64,000 nt of DNA from Synechococcus sp. Tobar12-5m-g (GCF_024345415.1 NZ_JAGQBB010000001.1:62001-126000); one strand, 5' to 3'; positions 54,568 through 64,000 are shown, counted from the first letter of the stretch. Notes: generated by a model from the letters alone, not told the origin. Made by a program: numbers and translations.

Positions 54568-55719
54568 GTGACGATTCCCTACCTGGACTACCAGGCCACC
54601 ACACCCTGCGACCCGGCGGTCGTGGAAATGATGGCGCCCTACTGGAGCACCCAGTTCGCCAACCCCTCCAGCCGAGTGCACCGTCCGGGGCTCGAGGCGG
54701 CGGCGGCGGTGGAGCGGGCCCGCGGCGTGCTGGCAGCCCAGCTGGCGGTGGCGCCGGAGCGGGTGGTGTTCACCAGCGGCGCCACAGAGGCAAACAACCT
54801 GGCGATCAAGGGGCTGGCGGAGGCGCGTCGGCACCGGGGCCGCCACCTGGTCACCCTGGCCACGGAGCACCGGGCCGTGCTCGACACCGTTCGCTATCTG
54901 GAAGGCCAGGGCTTCGATCTCACCGTTCTGCCGGTGCAGCCCGACGGCCTGCTCGACCTCGGCGCCCTGGTGGCCGCCCTTCGCCATGACACGATCCTGG
55001 TGAGCGTGATGGCCGCCAACAACGAGATCGGCGTGCTCCAACCCCTGGCGGCGATCGGCTCGCTCTGCCGCGCCAGCGGCATCGCTTTCCACTGCGACGC
55101 AGCTCAGGCCTTCGGGCACATCCCCCTGACCCCCGATGCCCTCGGCATCGATTTGCTCAGCCTGAGCGGCCACAAGATCTACGGCCCAAAAGGGATCGGC
55201 GCCCTTGTGATGGCTGAGGGGATCAGCCTGGCGCCCCAGCAACACGGCGGTGGCCAGGAAGGCGGCCTGCGGGCCGGCACCCTGGCGGTGCCCTTGATCG
55301 TCGGGCTGGCGGCGGCGACGGAGCTGGCGACGGCCGATCGCCAGGAGCGTGAGGCCCGGCTTGGTGCCCTGCGAGACCGGTTGCTAGCCGGCCTGCAGGC
55401 CCTCGGCGGGGTGGCGGTGAACGGCAGCGTCGAGCAGCGCCTGGCCCACAACCTCAACGTCCGCTTCGAGGGGGTGGAGGGCAGCCGGCTCCATGGCCAG
55501 TTGCGCCGTCAGCTGGCCGTGAGCGGCGGCTCCGCCTGCAGCGGTGGCAGCCCCTCCCACGTGCTGGCCGCCCTGGGCCTCAGCCGCGCCGAGGCGACCG
55601 CCTCGATCCGTTTCGGGCTGGGGCGCGGCACCTCCGCCGCCGAGATCGACCAGGCGATTGCGGCGGTGGCGGAGGCCGTGGCCACTGCCAGGTTCAGCCC
55701 GGCAACAGCACCGTGCTGA
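54568..55719 (+). CDS. Cysteine desulfurase, NifS/IscS family
   Basis: A 383-residue PLP enzyme that removes sulfur from cysteine for Fe-S clusters and thiolation. It starts IPYLDYQATTPCDP and has TSGATEANNLAIKG, TLATEHRAVL, DAAQAFGHIP, PLP Lys in LSGHKIYGPKG, and the persulfide Cys in SGGSACSGGSPSHVL. The start is GTG 54568. The 3' end overlaps the convergent DUF456 gene by 26 bp. The SufE at 26.2 kb is a possible partner. Confidence 0.94.
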   Translation: MTIPYLDYQATTPCDPAVVEMMAPYWSTQFANPSSRVHRPGLEAAAAVERARGVLAAQLAVAPERVVFTSGATEANNLAIKGLAEARRHRGRHLVTLATEHRAVLDTVRYLEGQGFDLTVLPVQPDGLLDLGALVAALRHDTILVSVMAANNEIGVLQPLAAIGSLCRASGIAFHCDAAQAFGHIPLTPDALGIDLLSLSGHKIYGPKGIGALVMAEGISLAPQQHGGGQEGGLRAGTLAVPLIVGLAAATELATADRQEREARLGALRDRLLAGLQALGGVAVNGSVEQRLAHNLNVRFEGVEGSRLHGQLRRQLAVSGGSACSGGSPSHVLAALGLSRAEATASIRFGLGRGTSAAEIDQAIAAVAEAVATARFSPATAPC

Positions 55720-56260
55720 GCATTACGAAGCCCACCACTCCGACGATGGCCAGCAGGAACTGAGCCACCCGGCTGACCAGCATCCCCGCCACCACCGCCA
55801 GCCCCACCAGCAGCGAGCGCCGCAGCCGCAGCAGCCCGAGCGGTCCCAGGGAGGTGGGGGCGGTGATCAGCTCCCCCAACGAAGCGCCGGCCAGGGGGCC
55901 GAGCAGGGCCCCCATCAGTGGCCCCCCCACCGGCAGGGCCGGCAGCAGGCCCAGCAAGCCCACCAGCAGGCCGATGCCCGCGCCGATGTAGGCCCAGCGG
56001 GTGGCCTGCAACCGAGCCGCCCCAAGCACCAGGCCGAGGGCTTCGGCGCCCCAGCCGAGCAGCAGGATCAGTGCGGCCAGCCCCAGCTCCGGCCAGGCGC
56101 TGCTCCAGCCCACGGTCCACACCCACAGCCCCGCTCCGATCGGCAGGAAGATCAGCCCCGGCAGCACCGGAATCAACGTCCCGGGGATGGAGATGAGCTG
56201 GATGGCCAGGGCAGACCACCAGAGCAGGCTGCGGGGATCGACGGGGGGCAGGGACGTCAT
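55694..56260 (-). CDS. DUF456 membrane protein
   Basis: A 188-residue protein with about five hydrophobic helices rich in Gly/Leu/Ala. [31 protein letters not shown] and [26 protein letters not shown] match the Gly-rich DUF456 pattern. Function is unknown; inner membrane. It overlaps rsmH by 4 bp upstream and the desulfurase 3' end by 26 bp on the other strand. Confidence 0.88.
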   Translation of the reverse strand: MTSLPPVDPRSLLWWSALAIQLISIPGTLIPVLPGLIFLPIGAGLWVWTVGWSSAWPELGLAALILLLGWGAEALGLVLGAARLQATRWAYIGAGIGLLVGLLGLLPALPVGGPLMGALLGPLAGASLGELITAPTSLGPLGLLRLRRSLLVGLAVVAGMLVSRVAQFLLAIVGVVGFVMLSTVLLPG

Positions 56261-57156
56261 GGCAGGCGGCGCGCCAGACGCAGCTTGGCGGAGCGGCTGC
56301 GGGGATTGGCATCTTCTTCCTCGGGGGTGGCCACCAGGGGCTTGCGGGTGACCCGCTCCAGGCGGTCATCGGCCAGGAAGGCGGTTTTGACGCGCCGATC
56401 TTCGAGCGAGTGGAAGCTGATCACCGCCAGCAGCCCCCCCGCTGCCAGCCAGTCCGGCGCCCGCTCCAAGAGCCGCTCCAGGGCGGCCAGTTCGTCGTTG
56501 ACGGCGATGCGCAAGGCCTGGAAGGTGCGGGTGGCCGGATGGATGCGGCCACGGCGGGCCTGGAGGGGATAGCAGCCCGCCACCAGGTAGGCGAGGGCGG
56601 CGGTGCCCCGCTCCGGCCCACGCCAGGGGCGCTGCTCCACGATCCGCCGCGCGATCCGGCGGGAGAGGCGCTCCTCGCCATGGGCGTAGATCAGATTGGC
56701 CAGCTCGGTTTCCTCGAGGCGATCAATCAGCTCGGCGGCGGTTTCACCGGTTGCGGGGTTCATCCGCATGTCCAGTGGTCCGTCGGCGCGGAAGCTGAAG
56801 CCCCGCTCGGGCCGGTCGAGCTGGGGGCTGCTCACGCCGAGATCGGCCAGCACCCCGAGCAGCGGAAGCGCCGCCTCGGCGGCCGTGAGCTGGGCTGCCG
56901 GCTCGAAGGCGGCGAAGTTGGTGGCCAGCAGGCGGGCCCGCCCCCCGAAGGGGGCCAACCGTTCGGCGGCGGCGGCCAGGGCGGTGGGGTCCTGGTCGAG
57001 GCCGATCAGGCGAAGGCCCGGGTTGTCCTGCAGCAACAGGGCACTGTGGCCGCCGCCGCCCACGGTGGCATCGATCAGCAGCCCGCCGCCCATCGCTGCA
57101 AAAGCCTGGCGCAGCGGCTCCTGCAGAACCGGATGGTGATCGAACGACTGAACCAT
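56257..57156 (-). CDS. rsmH: 16S rRNA (cytosine1402-N4)-methyltransferase RsmH
   Basis: A 299-residue methyltransferase (MraW). It starts [14 protein letters not shown] and has SAM-binding [58 protein letters not shown] and [12 protein letters not shown], all diagnostic. ATG 57156 is the start; sequence further upstream belongs to the divergent ndhH. Only 48 bp separates the two start codons. Overlaps DUF456 by 4 bp. Confidence 0.96.
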   Translation of the reverse strand: MVQSFDHHPVLQEPLRQAFAAMGGGLLIDATVGGGGHSALLLQDNPGLRLIGLDQDPTALAAAAERLAPFGGRARLLATNFAAFEPAAQLTAAEAALPLLGVLADLGVSSPQLDRPERGFSFRADGPLDMRMNPATGETAAELIDRLEETELANLIYAHGEERLSRRIARRIVEQRPWRGPERGTAALAYLVAGCYPLQARRGRIHPATRTFQALRIAVNDELAALERLLERAPDWLAAGGLLAVISFHSLEDRRVKTAFLADDRLERVTRKPLVATPEEEDANPRSRSAKLRLARRLP

Positions 57157-57204
57157 GGGTTCCTTCCTAAGATCCGGCCAATCCTTCCCCTGCCGCCCGG
57201 CGCC

Positions 57205-58389
57205 ATGACGCAGCTCGAAACCCGCACCGAGCCAATGGTGGTCAACTTCGGCCCCCATCACCCCTCGATGCACGGGGTGCTGCGGCTGGTGGTGACCCTC
57301 GACGGCGAGGACGTGGTGGACTGCGAGCCGGTGATCGGGTACCTCCACCGTGGCATGGAGAAGATCGCCGAAAACCGCACGAACGTGATGTTCGTGCCCT
57401 ATGTGAGCCGCTGGGACTATGCCGCCGGCATGTTCAACGAGGCGATCACGGTGAACGCCCCCGAGAAGCTGGCCGACATCCCCGTGCCGAAGCGGGCCAG
57501 CTACATCCGGGTGCTGATGCTGGAACTCAACCGCATCGCCAACCACCTGCTCTGGCTTGGCCCCTTCTTGGCGGACGTGGGCGCCCAGACGCCGTTCTTC
57601 TACATCTTCCGCGAACGGGAGATGATCTACGACCTCTGGGAAGCGGCCACCGGCCAGCGGCTGATCAACAACAACTACTTTCGCATCGGCGGGGTGGCCG
57701 CAGATCTGCCCTACGGCTGGCTGGAGAAATGCCTCGATTTCTGCGACTACTTTGGCCCGAAGATTGATGAGTATGAAAAGCTGATCACCAACAACCCGAT
57801 CTTCAAGAAGCGGATTCAGGGCCTTGGCGTGATCAGCCGCGAAATGGCCATCAATTGGAGTCTCTCGGGGCCGATGCTGCGCGCTTCCGGGGTGCCCTGG
57901 GACCTGCGCAAGGTGGATCATTACGAGTGCTATGACGATTTCGAGTGGGAGGTGGCCACCGCCAGCGAGGGTGATTGCTACGCGCGCTACCGGGTGCGGA
58001 TCGAGGAAATGCGTCAGTCTTTGAAGATTCTCAAGCAGGCGGCCAAGGCCATCCCCGGTGGCCCCACCGAGAGCCTGGAAGCCAAGCGAATGCTGGAAGG
58101 CAAAGGTGGCGAATCCTCTGGCTTCGACTATCAGTACATCGCCAAGAAGGTGGCCCCCACCTTCAAGATTCCTGGAGGTGAGCTCTACGCCAGGCTGGAA
58201 TCCGGCAAAGGGGAACTGGGCGTGTTCATCATCGGCAACGACGACGTAACCCCCTGGCGCTGGAAGATCCGCGCCGCGGACTTCAACAACCTGCAGATCC
58301 TGCCCCACATCCTCACCGGCGCCAAAGTGGCCGACATCATGGCGATCCTCGGTTCGATCGATGTGATCATGGGATCGGTGGATCGCTGA
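57205..58389 (+). CDS. ndhH: NAD(P)H-quinone oxidoreductase subunit H
   Basis: A 394-residue homologue of the 49-kDa complex I subunit, part of the thylakoid NDH-1 used in respiration and cyclic electron flow. It contains [40 protein letters not shown] and a C-terminal [18 protein letters not shown]-type segment (here after GN). ATG 57205 is well placed. Length and sequence are fully canonical for cyanobacteria and plastids. Confidence 0.97.
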   Translation: MTQLETRTEPMVVNFGPHHPSMHGVLRLVVTLDGEDVVDCEPVIGYLHRGMEKIAENRTNVMFVPYVSRWDYAAGMFNEAITVNAPEKLADIPVPKRASYIRVLMLELNRIANHLLWLGPFLADVGAQTPFFYIFREREMIYDLWEAATGQRLINNNYFRIGGVAADLPYGWLEKCLDFCDYFGPKIDEYEKLITNNPIFKKRIQGLGVISREMAINWSLSGPMLRASGVPWDLRKVDHYECYDDFEWEVATASEGDCYARYRVRIEEMRQSLKILKQAAKAIPGGPTESLEAKRMLEGKGGESSGFDYQYIAKKVAPTFKIPGGELYARLESGKGELGVFIIGNDDVTPWRWKIRAADFNNLQILPHILTGAKVADIMAILGSIDVIMGSVDR

Positions 58390-58466
58390 GCGCTCTCCGC
58401 AGCCGTGAAAGGGGGCATGGTCGGCGCCAGCGCTGGCTCGATCAGCTTCGCCGGTGCGCCATTGCC

Positions 58467-58826
58467 TTGCCTGCGGGACTCACGGGCTACCTCTGGCTGA
58501 AAGGTTGGCATTCCGCCCTGCCAGGCCTGAGCTGTCCCCTGCGGGCACTCACCGGGATCCCGTGCCCCACCTGCTTCCTCACCCGGGCCACGGCTGCGGC
58601 CCTGAATGGCCGGTTTGGTGAGTCGGTGGAGCTGCATGCCTTCGGGCCGATCGCCGCCGCCGCCCTGCTGGCGTGGTCGGTGCAGGCCCTGTGGACCCGG
58701 CGGCTGCTGCCGGAGGCGTTGAAGGGAAGCCACCTGGTTCTGGTGGCCGGGCTGCTGCTGCTCTACTGGGCTGGGCGGATGGGCCTCACCTATGGGGTCG
58801 GCATCGCCGCCTTTCCGCACATCTAG
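58467..58826 (+). CDS. DUF2752 membrane protein
   Basis: A small membrane protein, 119 residues from the TTG at 58467. The family signature is [14 protein letters not shown] (two Cys), followed by two hydrophobic helices (about 55-72 and 85-100). The open frame continues upstream through basic residues ([12 protein letters not shown]) to near the ndhH stop without a standard start codon, so the true N-terminus is uncertain. Function of the family is unknown. Confidence 0.75.
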   Translation: MPAGLTGYLWLKGWHSALPGLSCPLRALTGIPCPTCFLTRATAAALNGRFGESVELHAFGPIAAAALLAWSVQALWTRRLLPEALKGSHLVLVAGLLLLYWAGRMGLTYGVGIAAFPHI

Positions 58827-58844
58827 AACCTGCCGAGCACAGGC

Positions 58845-60011
58845 TCACGCGTGGGTCATCAAGTATTGACCATTTCCGTTGTATTCGCCATCGCAGCTGG
58901 CAAAGATCGTTCCGAGTAACAGGAGATAGAATCGCCACATGCGCCGAAACTTTGCATAGTCCATGCCATAGTCCAAATGGCTGACCACATCCTGTGAGGC
59001 ATCAAACCGATTCAGCCAGGTGGTGAGAGTCTGGTGGTAGTTGGTTCCATTCATGTACCAGCGTTGAATGGTTTTCAAGTCTTGGTTGTGGCTGGGCACA
59101 GCATCATGATTCCAGTAGCGGCCGTGGGGAAAAATATACTTGTGCGTGAAGCCTGAGGACATATTATTTGGAATTCGAACGGTGATGATATGAATCAACA
59201 CTTTCCCCTGGGGCTGCAGCAATGACGCTAACTTCCTGAAGGCCTGAGTCAGATTGCCGACATGGCAGAAGACCCCCACGGAAATGATTTTGGAGAACGT
59301 TTCCGGGAACTCCACGTCATTGATGTCACCCTCAACCAGGGTGAACCTTCCTGAGCTCAAAGAACTGCTCGGATCCTTCATCTTCCCCCGCATGTAGGCA
59401 CATTGTTGTCGGCTCAGGTTGACCCCTGTGCAGCGCAGGTTGGGAAACTTGGAAAGGATGTAATTGGGAACGCAGCCCCACCCGCAGCCAAAGTCGAGGA
59501 GATTATCGCCATCCACAATGCCCAGCCGTTCGATCATCTGATCAATCATGTGCCGCTGCGATTCCTCCAGATCTCTGGCGCCATTCTCCCAGTAACCCAT
59601 GCTGTACTTCGGATAGATGGGCTCCCAATCGCCCAGCATGCGATTCAGCATCTCCTGGGGGCGATCATACTGAATGTCCATCAACTCCCTGGATGATTCC
59701 GCGATCTGATCGGATTCCTCCAGCACCCATTCGTAGGGTGCCAGCAGACCAGGAAAGCGGCGAAACAGCATCGGCATCGTGGCGTGGACCATCCCCCGGA
59801 AGAGGGAGTCCGGGATTTCAAGGCCGTTGATGTAGGCCTCCGCCATGGCCATCTGGGCCTGGTTGAAGGCGCCTGCCATCAGACGGGTGCTTCTGTAGGA
59901 TAGGAAGTTGCTTGTTTTATGGCCTCGGGGTTCGGCCGAAATCGCCTGGAGGTCTCCAGATGGTGAAGCTGCCTGGAGGTTTCCAGAGGGATCAACAATC
60001 GATTGTGCCAT
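58845..60011 (-). CDS. Cyclopropane-fatty-acid-synthase-like SAM methyltransferase
   Basis: A 388-residue methyltransferase. It has YSMGYWENGARDLEESQ, SAM motif LLDFGCGWGCVPNYI, GVNLSRQQCAYM and IISVGVFCHVGN, which follow the CFA synthase/mycolic acid methyltransferase pattern. The C-terminal FRRMWRFYLLLLGTIF segment is also typical. ATG 60011 gives a hydrophilic N-terminal extension. Likely methylates an unsaturated lipid; the substrate is not fixed by sequence. Composition is noticeably more AT-rich than the neighbouring ndhH and men genes, suggesting transfer. Confidence 0.83.
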   Translation of the reverse strand: MAQSIVDPSGNLQAASPSGDLQAISAEPRGHKTSNFLSYRSTRLMAGAFNQAQMAMAEAYINGLEIPDSLFRGMVHATMPMLFRRFPGLLAPYEWVLEESDQIAESSRELMDIQYDRPQEMLNRMLGDWEPIYPKYSMGYWENGARDLEESQRHMIDQMIERLGIVDGDNLLDFGCGWGCVPNYILSKFPNLRCTGVNLSRQQCAYMRGKMKDPSSSLSSGRFTLVEGDINDVEFPETFSKIISVGVFCHVGNLTQAFRKLASLLQPQGKVLIHIITVRIPNNMSSGFTHKYIFPHGRYWNHDAVPSHNQDLKTIQRWYMNGTNYHQTLTTWLNRFDASQDVVSHLDYGMDYAKFRRMWRFYLLLLGTIFASCDGEYNGNGQYLMTHA

Positions 60012-60458
60012 CACCAAATGCCTCAAGAGCAGGAATGGAAGACCGAGCTCTGCGGGGAAAGCCGGAGTTGTGCTGAGTTGTGCGGATGAATCCGAGTCCC
60101 CTCCCTGCCCCCGCCGATGCCGTTCAAGGCCCATTCAAAGCTTTGCTTTCAAAACGCGCTCTGACCAGCAGGTCAGGAAACCGACACCTGTTTTCATCAT
60201 CAGGCCAGCCATCATCAGCCAGGAGGATTGCTGTCCCCCTGCCGACCACCCGGACCCGATCCTTCAATTCAGCCACTCCAGCAGCGACGATCCGAGGGGC
60301 TGGGGCCCGCGCAGGATACCGGGATTGATATCGGGCATGTCAATGAGGGTGGCCGGCCAGCCGATCAGATGGGGGGTCCAGGACCAGGGGGTCTTCGAGG
60401 GTTTGCTCAGCCCCGGGGAGGGGGATCGGACAGGGTCAGCCTCAAGCCAGTGACCAGG
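60012..60458. other. 447-bp gap without a convincing gene
   Basis: Between the CFA-like gene and the membrane-protein gene, both on the minus strand, I see only short unsupported frames on both strands. The half near the CFA-like gene may hold its promoter. No repeat, RNA gene or terminator hairpin with a U-tract was identified. Confidence 0.5.
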
Positions 60459-61151
60459 TCAAATCTTGGCCCGAATCAAGCCTTTGGCGTAAGCGGCATT
60501 CTGCACATAGAAGGTGCTGACAGGAACCGCCACCAAGGCACCCAGACCACAGGTGAACAGGGTGATCAGCGCGACCATCAACCAGACCAGAAGCTGAAGG
60601 CCCACGAAGGAGCGTCCCGCGGGGCTTCGATACACGACCTGAAATGAGGAGGAGAAGGCCTCCAGCACGGTGGCCTCCGTGTTGAAGATCTTGTTCACGT
60701 AGATCGGGCCCGTCAGGGCGACCGCCAGGCCAGGCAGCACACAGAGCAACAAGCCGATGCCCGTGGCCAGGGAGAACAGGACGCCGGCCAGCAGATAGCG
60801 CCAGGGCCGCTTCAGCAGCACGGCAAAGGCCTGCCTCAGGGTGATGATCTCACCGGTGGCGTAATGCATCGCAGGCACGGCGATCAGCAGAACCCCGACA
60901 AGGCTGGAGAGGATCGTGAAGGGCACCTGGCCGATCTGGCCGAGCAACAGCCCCACCGCGGCGGCAGTGTCAGGGTCGGTGCCGCCGGCCGCGGCAAGGC
61001 CGAGCATGGACAGGAGGAGATGGACAACGGCGCCGATGGCGGCGATGGCGATCGAGGCCACCCAGATCAACAGAATGGCCGGGAAATGGGCCAGGAACGC
61101 CGACCAGGCCTTGTTGAGGGTGGGAGGGCCAGGGGCAATCCGATCATCCAT
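60459..61151 (-). CDS. Polytopic membrane protein of unknown function
   Basis: A 230-residue protein with about five to six hydrophobic segments, for example FPAILLIWVASIAIAAIGAV, FTILSSLVGVLLIAVPA, LLAGVLFSLATGIGLLLCVLP and LLVWLMVALITLFTCGLGAL. The pattern VVYRSPAGRSFVG with PVSTFYVQNAAYAKGL recalls DUF975/glycerophosphodiester-phosphodiesterase-type membrane domains, but no family is certain. ATG 61151 starts at MDDRIAPG; the frame is open further upstream. Confidence 0.7.
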   Translation of the reverse strand: MDDRIAPGPPTLNKAWSAFLAHFPAILLIWVASIAIAAIGAVVHLLLSMLGLAAAGGTDPDTAAAVGLLLGQIGQVPFTILSSLVGVLLIAVPAMHYATGEIITLRQAFAVLLKRPWRYLLAGVLFSLATGIGLLLCVLPGLAVALTGPIYVNKIFNTEATVLEAFSSSFQVVYRSPAGRSFVGLQLLVWLMVALITLFTCGLGALVAVPVSTFYVQNAAYAKGLIRAKI

Positions 61152-61404
61152 TGACCCCGGAGCAAACGAATTGAAATCTACCGGATGTTGTCTGTTCACC
61201 AGCGCCAAACGAACCAGGGTGCGGAAGAGGGCCCGATTCGATGAAGAAGAGGTAAGAAGTTCGGTGTTCGGATTGACGGGAGGTTTTGCACGACACGGAA
61301 CACGACGACTGACACGACAATGGGCGCCTTGATCCACTGCCGATGCTCAGCGTGCCGACCGACGCTCCGCTTGACTGAGACAACCCCTCGACCCTGGCGA
61401 CACC

Positions 61405-61878
61405 TTGAGCGACGCCACACCCTGGCTGATGCTGCAACGCACCGTTCGCTTCGGTGACACCGACGCCGCCGGGGTGATGCACTTTCACCAGTTGCTGCGC
61501 TGGTGCCATGAGGCCTATGAGGAAAGCCTGGAGCTGTTCGGAATTCCTGCCACCGTGTTGTTCCCCACGCCCAACGGCAGTGTGGCTGTAGCGCTGCCGA
61601 TCATCCATTGCAGCGCAGATTTCCTGAGGCCCCTGGTCTGCGGTGACAGCCTGTCTGTGCGGTTGTCGCCCCTGCGTCTCGACCCGGGGCGTTTTGAGGT
61701 GAGCTACGCCTTCCAGCGCGGCACCGGCGACAGTCAGGAGGTGGCCCGGGGCCTCACCCGCCACCTGGCGATCGACACCGGCAGCCGTCGCCGCTGCCCG
61801 CTGCCGGCCCCGATCGAGCGCTGGCTGCAGCAGTCCGGTTTGCCGGCGGTGGTTGGAGCGTCCGCTGGCCAGGCCTGA
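61405..61878 (+). CDS. 1,4-dihydroxy-2-naphthoyl-CoA thioesterase-type hot-dog protein
   Basis: A 157-residue 4HBT-type thioesterase. It has RFGDTDAAGVMHFHQLLRW with the catalytic Asp, FHQ and HEAYEES segments, and CSADFLRPLVCGDSL, as in cyanobacterial DHNA-CoA hydrolases of phylloquinone synthesis. The start is TTG 61405. It is convergent with menE (13 bp between stops), and this context supports the menaquinone/phylloquinone assignment. Confidence 0.88.
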   Translation: MSDATPWLMLQRTVRFGDTDAAGVMHFHQLLRWCHEAYEESLELFGIPATVLFPTPNGSVAVALPIIHCSADFLRPLVCGDSLSVRLSPLRLDPGRFEVSYAFQRGTGDSQEVARGLTRHLAIDTGSRRRCPLPAPIERWLQQSGLPAVVGASAGQA

Positions 61879-61891
61879 GGTCTGCTTCGGT

Positions 61892-63100
61892 TCAGTCGCC
61901 CAGGTTGTTGCGGTGATCGAGCCGATCCAGCCAGGTCCGCCAGCGGCCCAGCTCCCATTTGCCCAGGGCATTGCGCTCCAGCTCCGGGCAGGCGATCCAG
62001 CGCAGCGGCCGCTGGGCCGGGGGCAGCCGGCGGGCGGCTTCCATCAGCAGCTGGAGCGGCGGCTCGGCGATGCCGTCGGCTCGGTAGAGGGCCACCAGCC
62101 GCTGACCCCACTCCGCATCGGCCACAGGCAGCAGCAGCAGCTCGCTCAAATGGAGCCCAGCGCGGCTAAGCCATGGCCTGAGCTGTTGCACCACCTGGTC
62201 AGGGAACACCGTTTCGCCACCGCTTTGGATCGCGCCATCCAGCCGGCCCAGCACCTGCAGCCCAGCCGGATTAAGGCGGCCGGCGTCGCCGCTGCGCCAC
62301 CAGCCGTCCGGGCCTCCCAGCGGTTGCAGCCCGGAACCGTCGTCGCTCAGCCAGCCCGGGCTGAGGCGGGTTGAGCGCACCTCAATGGCGCCGGTGGCAT
62401 CAAGGCGAAGCTCCACATCGGCCAGGACATGGCCGCAACCCTGCCGGCCGGCGAGGAACGCCGGCGGGGGCAGGGCCGCCACCATCGCCGCGGTTTCCGT
62501 GGCTCCGTAGCAGGGGGAGAGTCGGATTCCCTCCACCCTGGCGGCTGCCGCCAGGGCTGGGGCCAGGCCAGAGCCTCCCACCCAGATCACCGCGAAGCCC
62601 CGCAGCCACGCCACGCCGGCTGGATCGGCCATCAGGCGTTGGAGCTGGGTGGGCACCAGCGAGAGCAGGGCCCGCCGATCCGGCGGCAGGATCACCCGGG
62701 CCGCCAGGGCACCGGGTTGACGCATCAGCTCCGCCGAGAGCCCGTGCAGCGGCACGCCCCAGAGGCGGCTGCGCACCAGGGGCAGCAGCCCGCTGACATG
62801 GTGCAGCGGCAAGGGGTTCACCAGCACCGTCCCGGCAGGATCGATCCCGACGGCGCGCAGCCAGGCCCCGGTCGCTTCGGCCGACTGGCGCAGGTGCTCC
62901 AGGGGCTGGAGGCACCAGCGCCGCCCGCCGCCGCTGCCGCCGCTGCCGATCAGCACGGCGGGGCCCCAATGGCGCAAGGGTTCCATGTCCACGGGCAGGG
63001 CTTTCGCCAGGGCGTCGCGTTCCTCGGGCCTTGCCAGGGCCACCACGGCCCCCTCGCCCCAGAGCCGCTCCAGTTCGACGGCCTGCTCCGCGGCTGTCAT
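61892..63100 (-). CDS. menE: o-Succinylbenzoate-CoA ligase
   Basis: A 402-residue adenylate-forming ligase that activates o-succinylbenzoate for phylloquinone synthesis. It has LIGSGGSGGGRRW (phosphate loop region), LSPCYGATETAAMVA, WWRSGDAGRLNPAG, GRLDGAIQSGGETV and the terminal Lys in ALGKWELGRW. ATG 63100 makes an ATGA overlap with the menC stop at 63097; an ATG at 63112 is an alternative. Shorter than most acyl-CoA ligases but in the MenE range. Confidence 0.92.
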   Translation of the reverse strand: MTAAEQAVELERLWGEGAVVALARPEERDALAKALPVDMEPLRHWGPAVLIGSGGSGGGRRWCLQPLEHLRQSAEATGAWLRAVGIDPAGTVLVNPLPLHHVSGLLPLVRSRLWGVPLHGLSAELMRQPGALAARVILPPDRRALLSLVPTQLQRLMADPAGVAWLRGFAVIWVGGSGLAPALAAAARVEGIRLSPCYGATETAAMVAALPPPAFLAGRQGCGHVLADVELRLDATGAIEVRSTRLSPGWLSDDGSGLQPLGGPDGWWRSGDAGRLNPAGLQVLGRLDGAIQSGGETVFPDQVVQQLRPWLSRAGLHLSELLLLPVADAEWGQRLVALYRADGIAEPPLQLLMEAARRLPPAQRPLRWIACPELERNALGKWELGRWRTWLDRLDHRNNLGD

Positions 63101-64000
63101 GCCGCCTCCCACGCAATCTCGGGATTCAAGCTGCTCAACGGGGCTTCGGGCGTCCAGCCTGGGGCCAGGCCCGGGGCCGCGGGGGTGGGGCCTTGGGCCT
63201 GCAGCGCCGCCAGGTGGTGGAGCCAGCGGCGGCCGATGCCGGTTTCGAAGGCCGTGCTGAGCATCAGCCGTGGTGTGCCGGCCTGGAGCAGGGCCAGCAG
63301 CGGCCGTGGATCGCCCTCCAGGGCCGGCCGCCGCACCTGCCAGCCGGGCCAGCTCTGGCGCAGGGCGGGGGATTGGCGCAGGGACTCATCGAGCGCCACT
63401 GGCAGCCGTGCCGCCAGTGCCTCCAAGCCGGCCTGATCCTCGGGAGCAAGCGGCTGCTCCAGCCACCCCAGGCGCAACTCGTCCGCCAGCCGATCGCCCC
63501 AGGCGGTGGCGGTGGCCCGGCTCCAGCCACCGTTGGCATCGAGCCGGAGGCGGGCCTGGGTTGGGAGCAGAAGCAGCACCTCCTCCAGCACCCTGCGCTC
63601 GAGGGCGTCGTCGAGGGAGGCCACCTTCCACTTGGCGGTGAATGGGTTGACGCTGAACGGCCCTGCGCTGGCCAGGGCCGCCTCCATCGCCGTGATCGCG
63701 GTTGGTCCCGGTGGCAGCAACACCGCCGAGGACGGTGCTGGCAGCCAGCCGCCGGCACGGGCGCCCACCAGGCCATCGGCCTCCCCCAGAGCCATGCCGA
63801 GCGCGAAACCCAGCTCCGGCAGCAAGGCCGGCAGCATCGCCTCCAGCGCCTGACGAGGCAGGGTGCTGCCGAGGGCCTCGATCGCTGCAGCCAGTTCCCC
63901 CAGCCGCTCCTGCTCCAGGGCGGCCCGGACCGGTAACGGCGCCGCCTCCCCCCAGCCGAGGGCACCCTCCCATTCCAGCCGCAGCAGCCAGCCGCGCTTT
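63097..64000 (-). CDS. menC: o-Succinylbenzoate synthase, 5' end outside window
   Basis: An enolase-superfamily enzyme that dehydrates SHCHC to o-succinylbenzoate. The frame stays open to the right edge, so the N-terminus is missing. Visible are LGWGEAAPLP near the edge, FSVNPFTAKWKVA with the first catalytic Lys region, RLRLDANGGWS and WLEQPLAPED with metal ligands, PVALDESL, and LMLSTAFETGIG near the C-terminus. It overlaps menE by 4 bp. Together with the thioesterase this is a phylloquinone cluster. Confidence 0.92.
   Translation of the reverse strand, partial: KRGWLLRLEWEGALGWGEAAPLPVRAALEQERLGELAAAIEALGSTLPRQALEAMLPALLPELGFALGMALGEADGLVGARAGGWLPAPSSAVLLPPGPTAITAMEAALASAGPFSVNPFTAKWKVASLDDALERRVLEEVLLLLPTQARLRLDANGGWSRATATAWGDRLADELRLGWLEQPLAPEDQAGLEALAARLPVALDESLRQSPALRQSWPGWQVRRPALEGDPRPLLALLQAGTPRLMLSTAFETGIGRRWLHHLAALQAQGPTPAAPGLAPGWTPEAPLSSLNPEIAWEAA

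Noticed and set aside
57157-58308. Upstream extension of the rsmH frame across ndhH
   Set aside because: The extension is antisense to canonical ndhH; the conserved rsmH N-terminus begins at the ATG at 57156.

Overview
The window reads as cyanobacterial chromosome. From about 16.6 kb to the right end it carries genes typical of a GC-rich Synechococcus/Cyanobium-type picocyanobacterium: petG, cytM, ndhH, chlI, a lycopene cyclase, a phylloquinone (men) cluster, a CAAD-domain protein, guaB3, and DUF1400, DUF456 and DUF3370 proteins. These genes are densely packed, often with 1-4 bp overlaps. No rRNA, tRNA, CRISPR array or intact insertion sequence was recognised.

Region 1 (1-16.35 kb, all plus strand) is a biosynthetic-looking cluster cut by the left edge. 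It holds the C-terminal part of an iterative-type polyketide synthase (KS-AT-DH-phosphopantetheinyl transferase), a discrete acyl carrier protein, an alkaline-phosphatase-superfamily phosphodiesterase and a TauD/clavaminate-synthase-like oxygenase. These are followed by an esterase of the PHB-depolymerase/LpqC type, a stand-alone condensation-domain acyltransferase, an alpha/beta hydrolase and a short-chain dehydrogenase. The last three genes are a predicted beta-propeller protein, a fusion of a catalytically dead M50-like membrane domain with an HlyD adaptor, and a small helical protein. Base composition is less GC-rich here than to the right, and GCGATCGC (HIP1) sites are more frequent. The block may be an acquired island, or it may be a foreign segment joined in assembly; the join would lie near 16.35-16.63 kb.

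Region 2 (16.6-24.8 kb) has an Anbu proteasome-like peptidase with a transglutaminase-like protein and an N-formylglutamate amidohydrolase-like protein, then an MFS transporter, a DUF1400 hydrolase and an orphan dipeptide-type ABC permease/binding-protein pair. Region 3 (24.9-37.6 kb, mostly minus) is housekeeping: homoserine dehydrogenase, SufE, a long operon (cytM-trmJ-beta-lactamase-like-DUF3370-chlI-ruvC-5-FTHF cyclo-ligase), petG on the opposite strand, then rsmD-hisH-LOG-like-trxA-guaB3.

Region 4 (37.7-51.6 kb) carries a CAAD protein, a DUF39 homocysteine-biosynthesis protein, gyrA, a lycopene cyclase, a Usp protein, a GH57 enzyme, leuA and cutA. It also has a decayed pseudouridine-synthase copy, a secreted protein made of 46-residue tandem repeats, an intact pseudouridine synthase and a LuxR-type response regulator. 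Region 5 (51.8-64 kb) has a cyclooxygenase-like haem peroxidase whose distal histidine is replaced, a probable decayed PEP-CTERM-type gene, a cysteine desulfurase, DUF456, rsmH, ndhH, DUF2752, a CFA-synthase-like methyltransferase, a membrane protein, and the phylloquinone genes (DHNA-CoA thioesterase, menE, menC cut by the right edge).

The most unusual items are the truncated PKS cluster with its pseudoprotease-adaptor fusion, the cyclooxygenase homologue with an altered distal haem site, and the 138-bp repeat gene next to a decayed paralogue of its neighbour.
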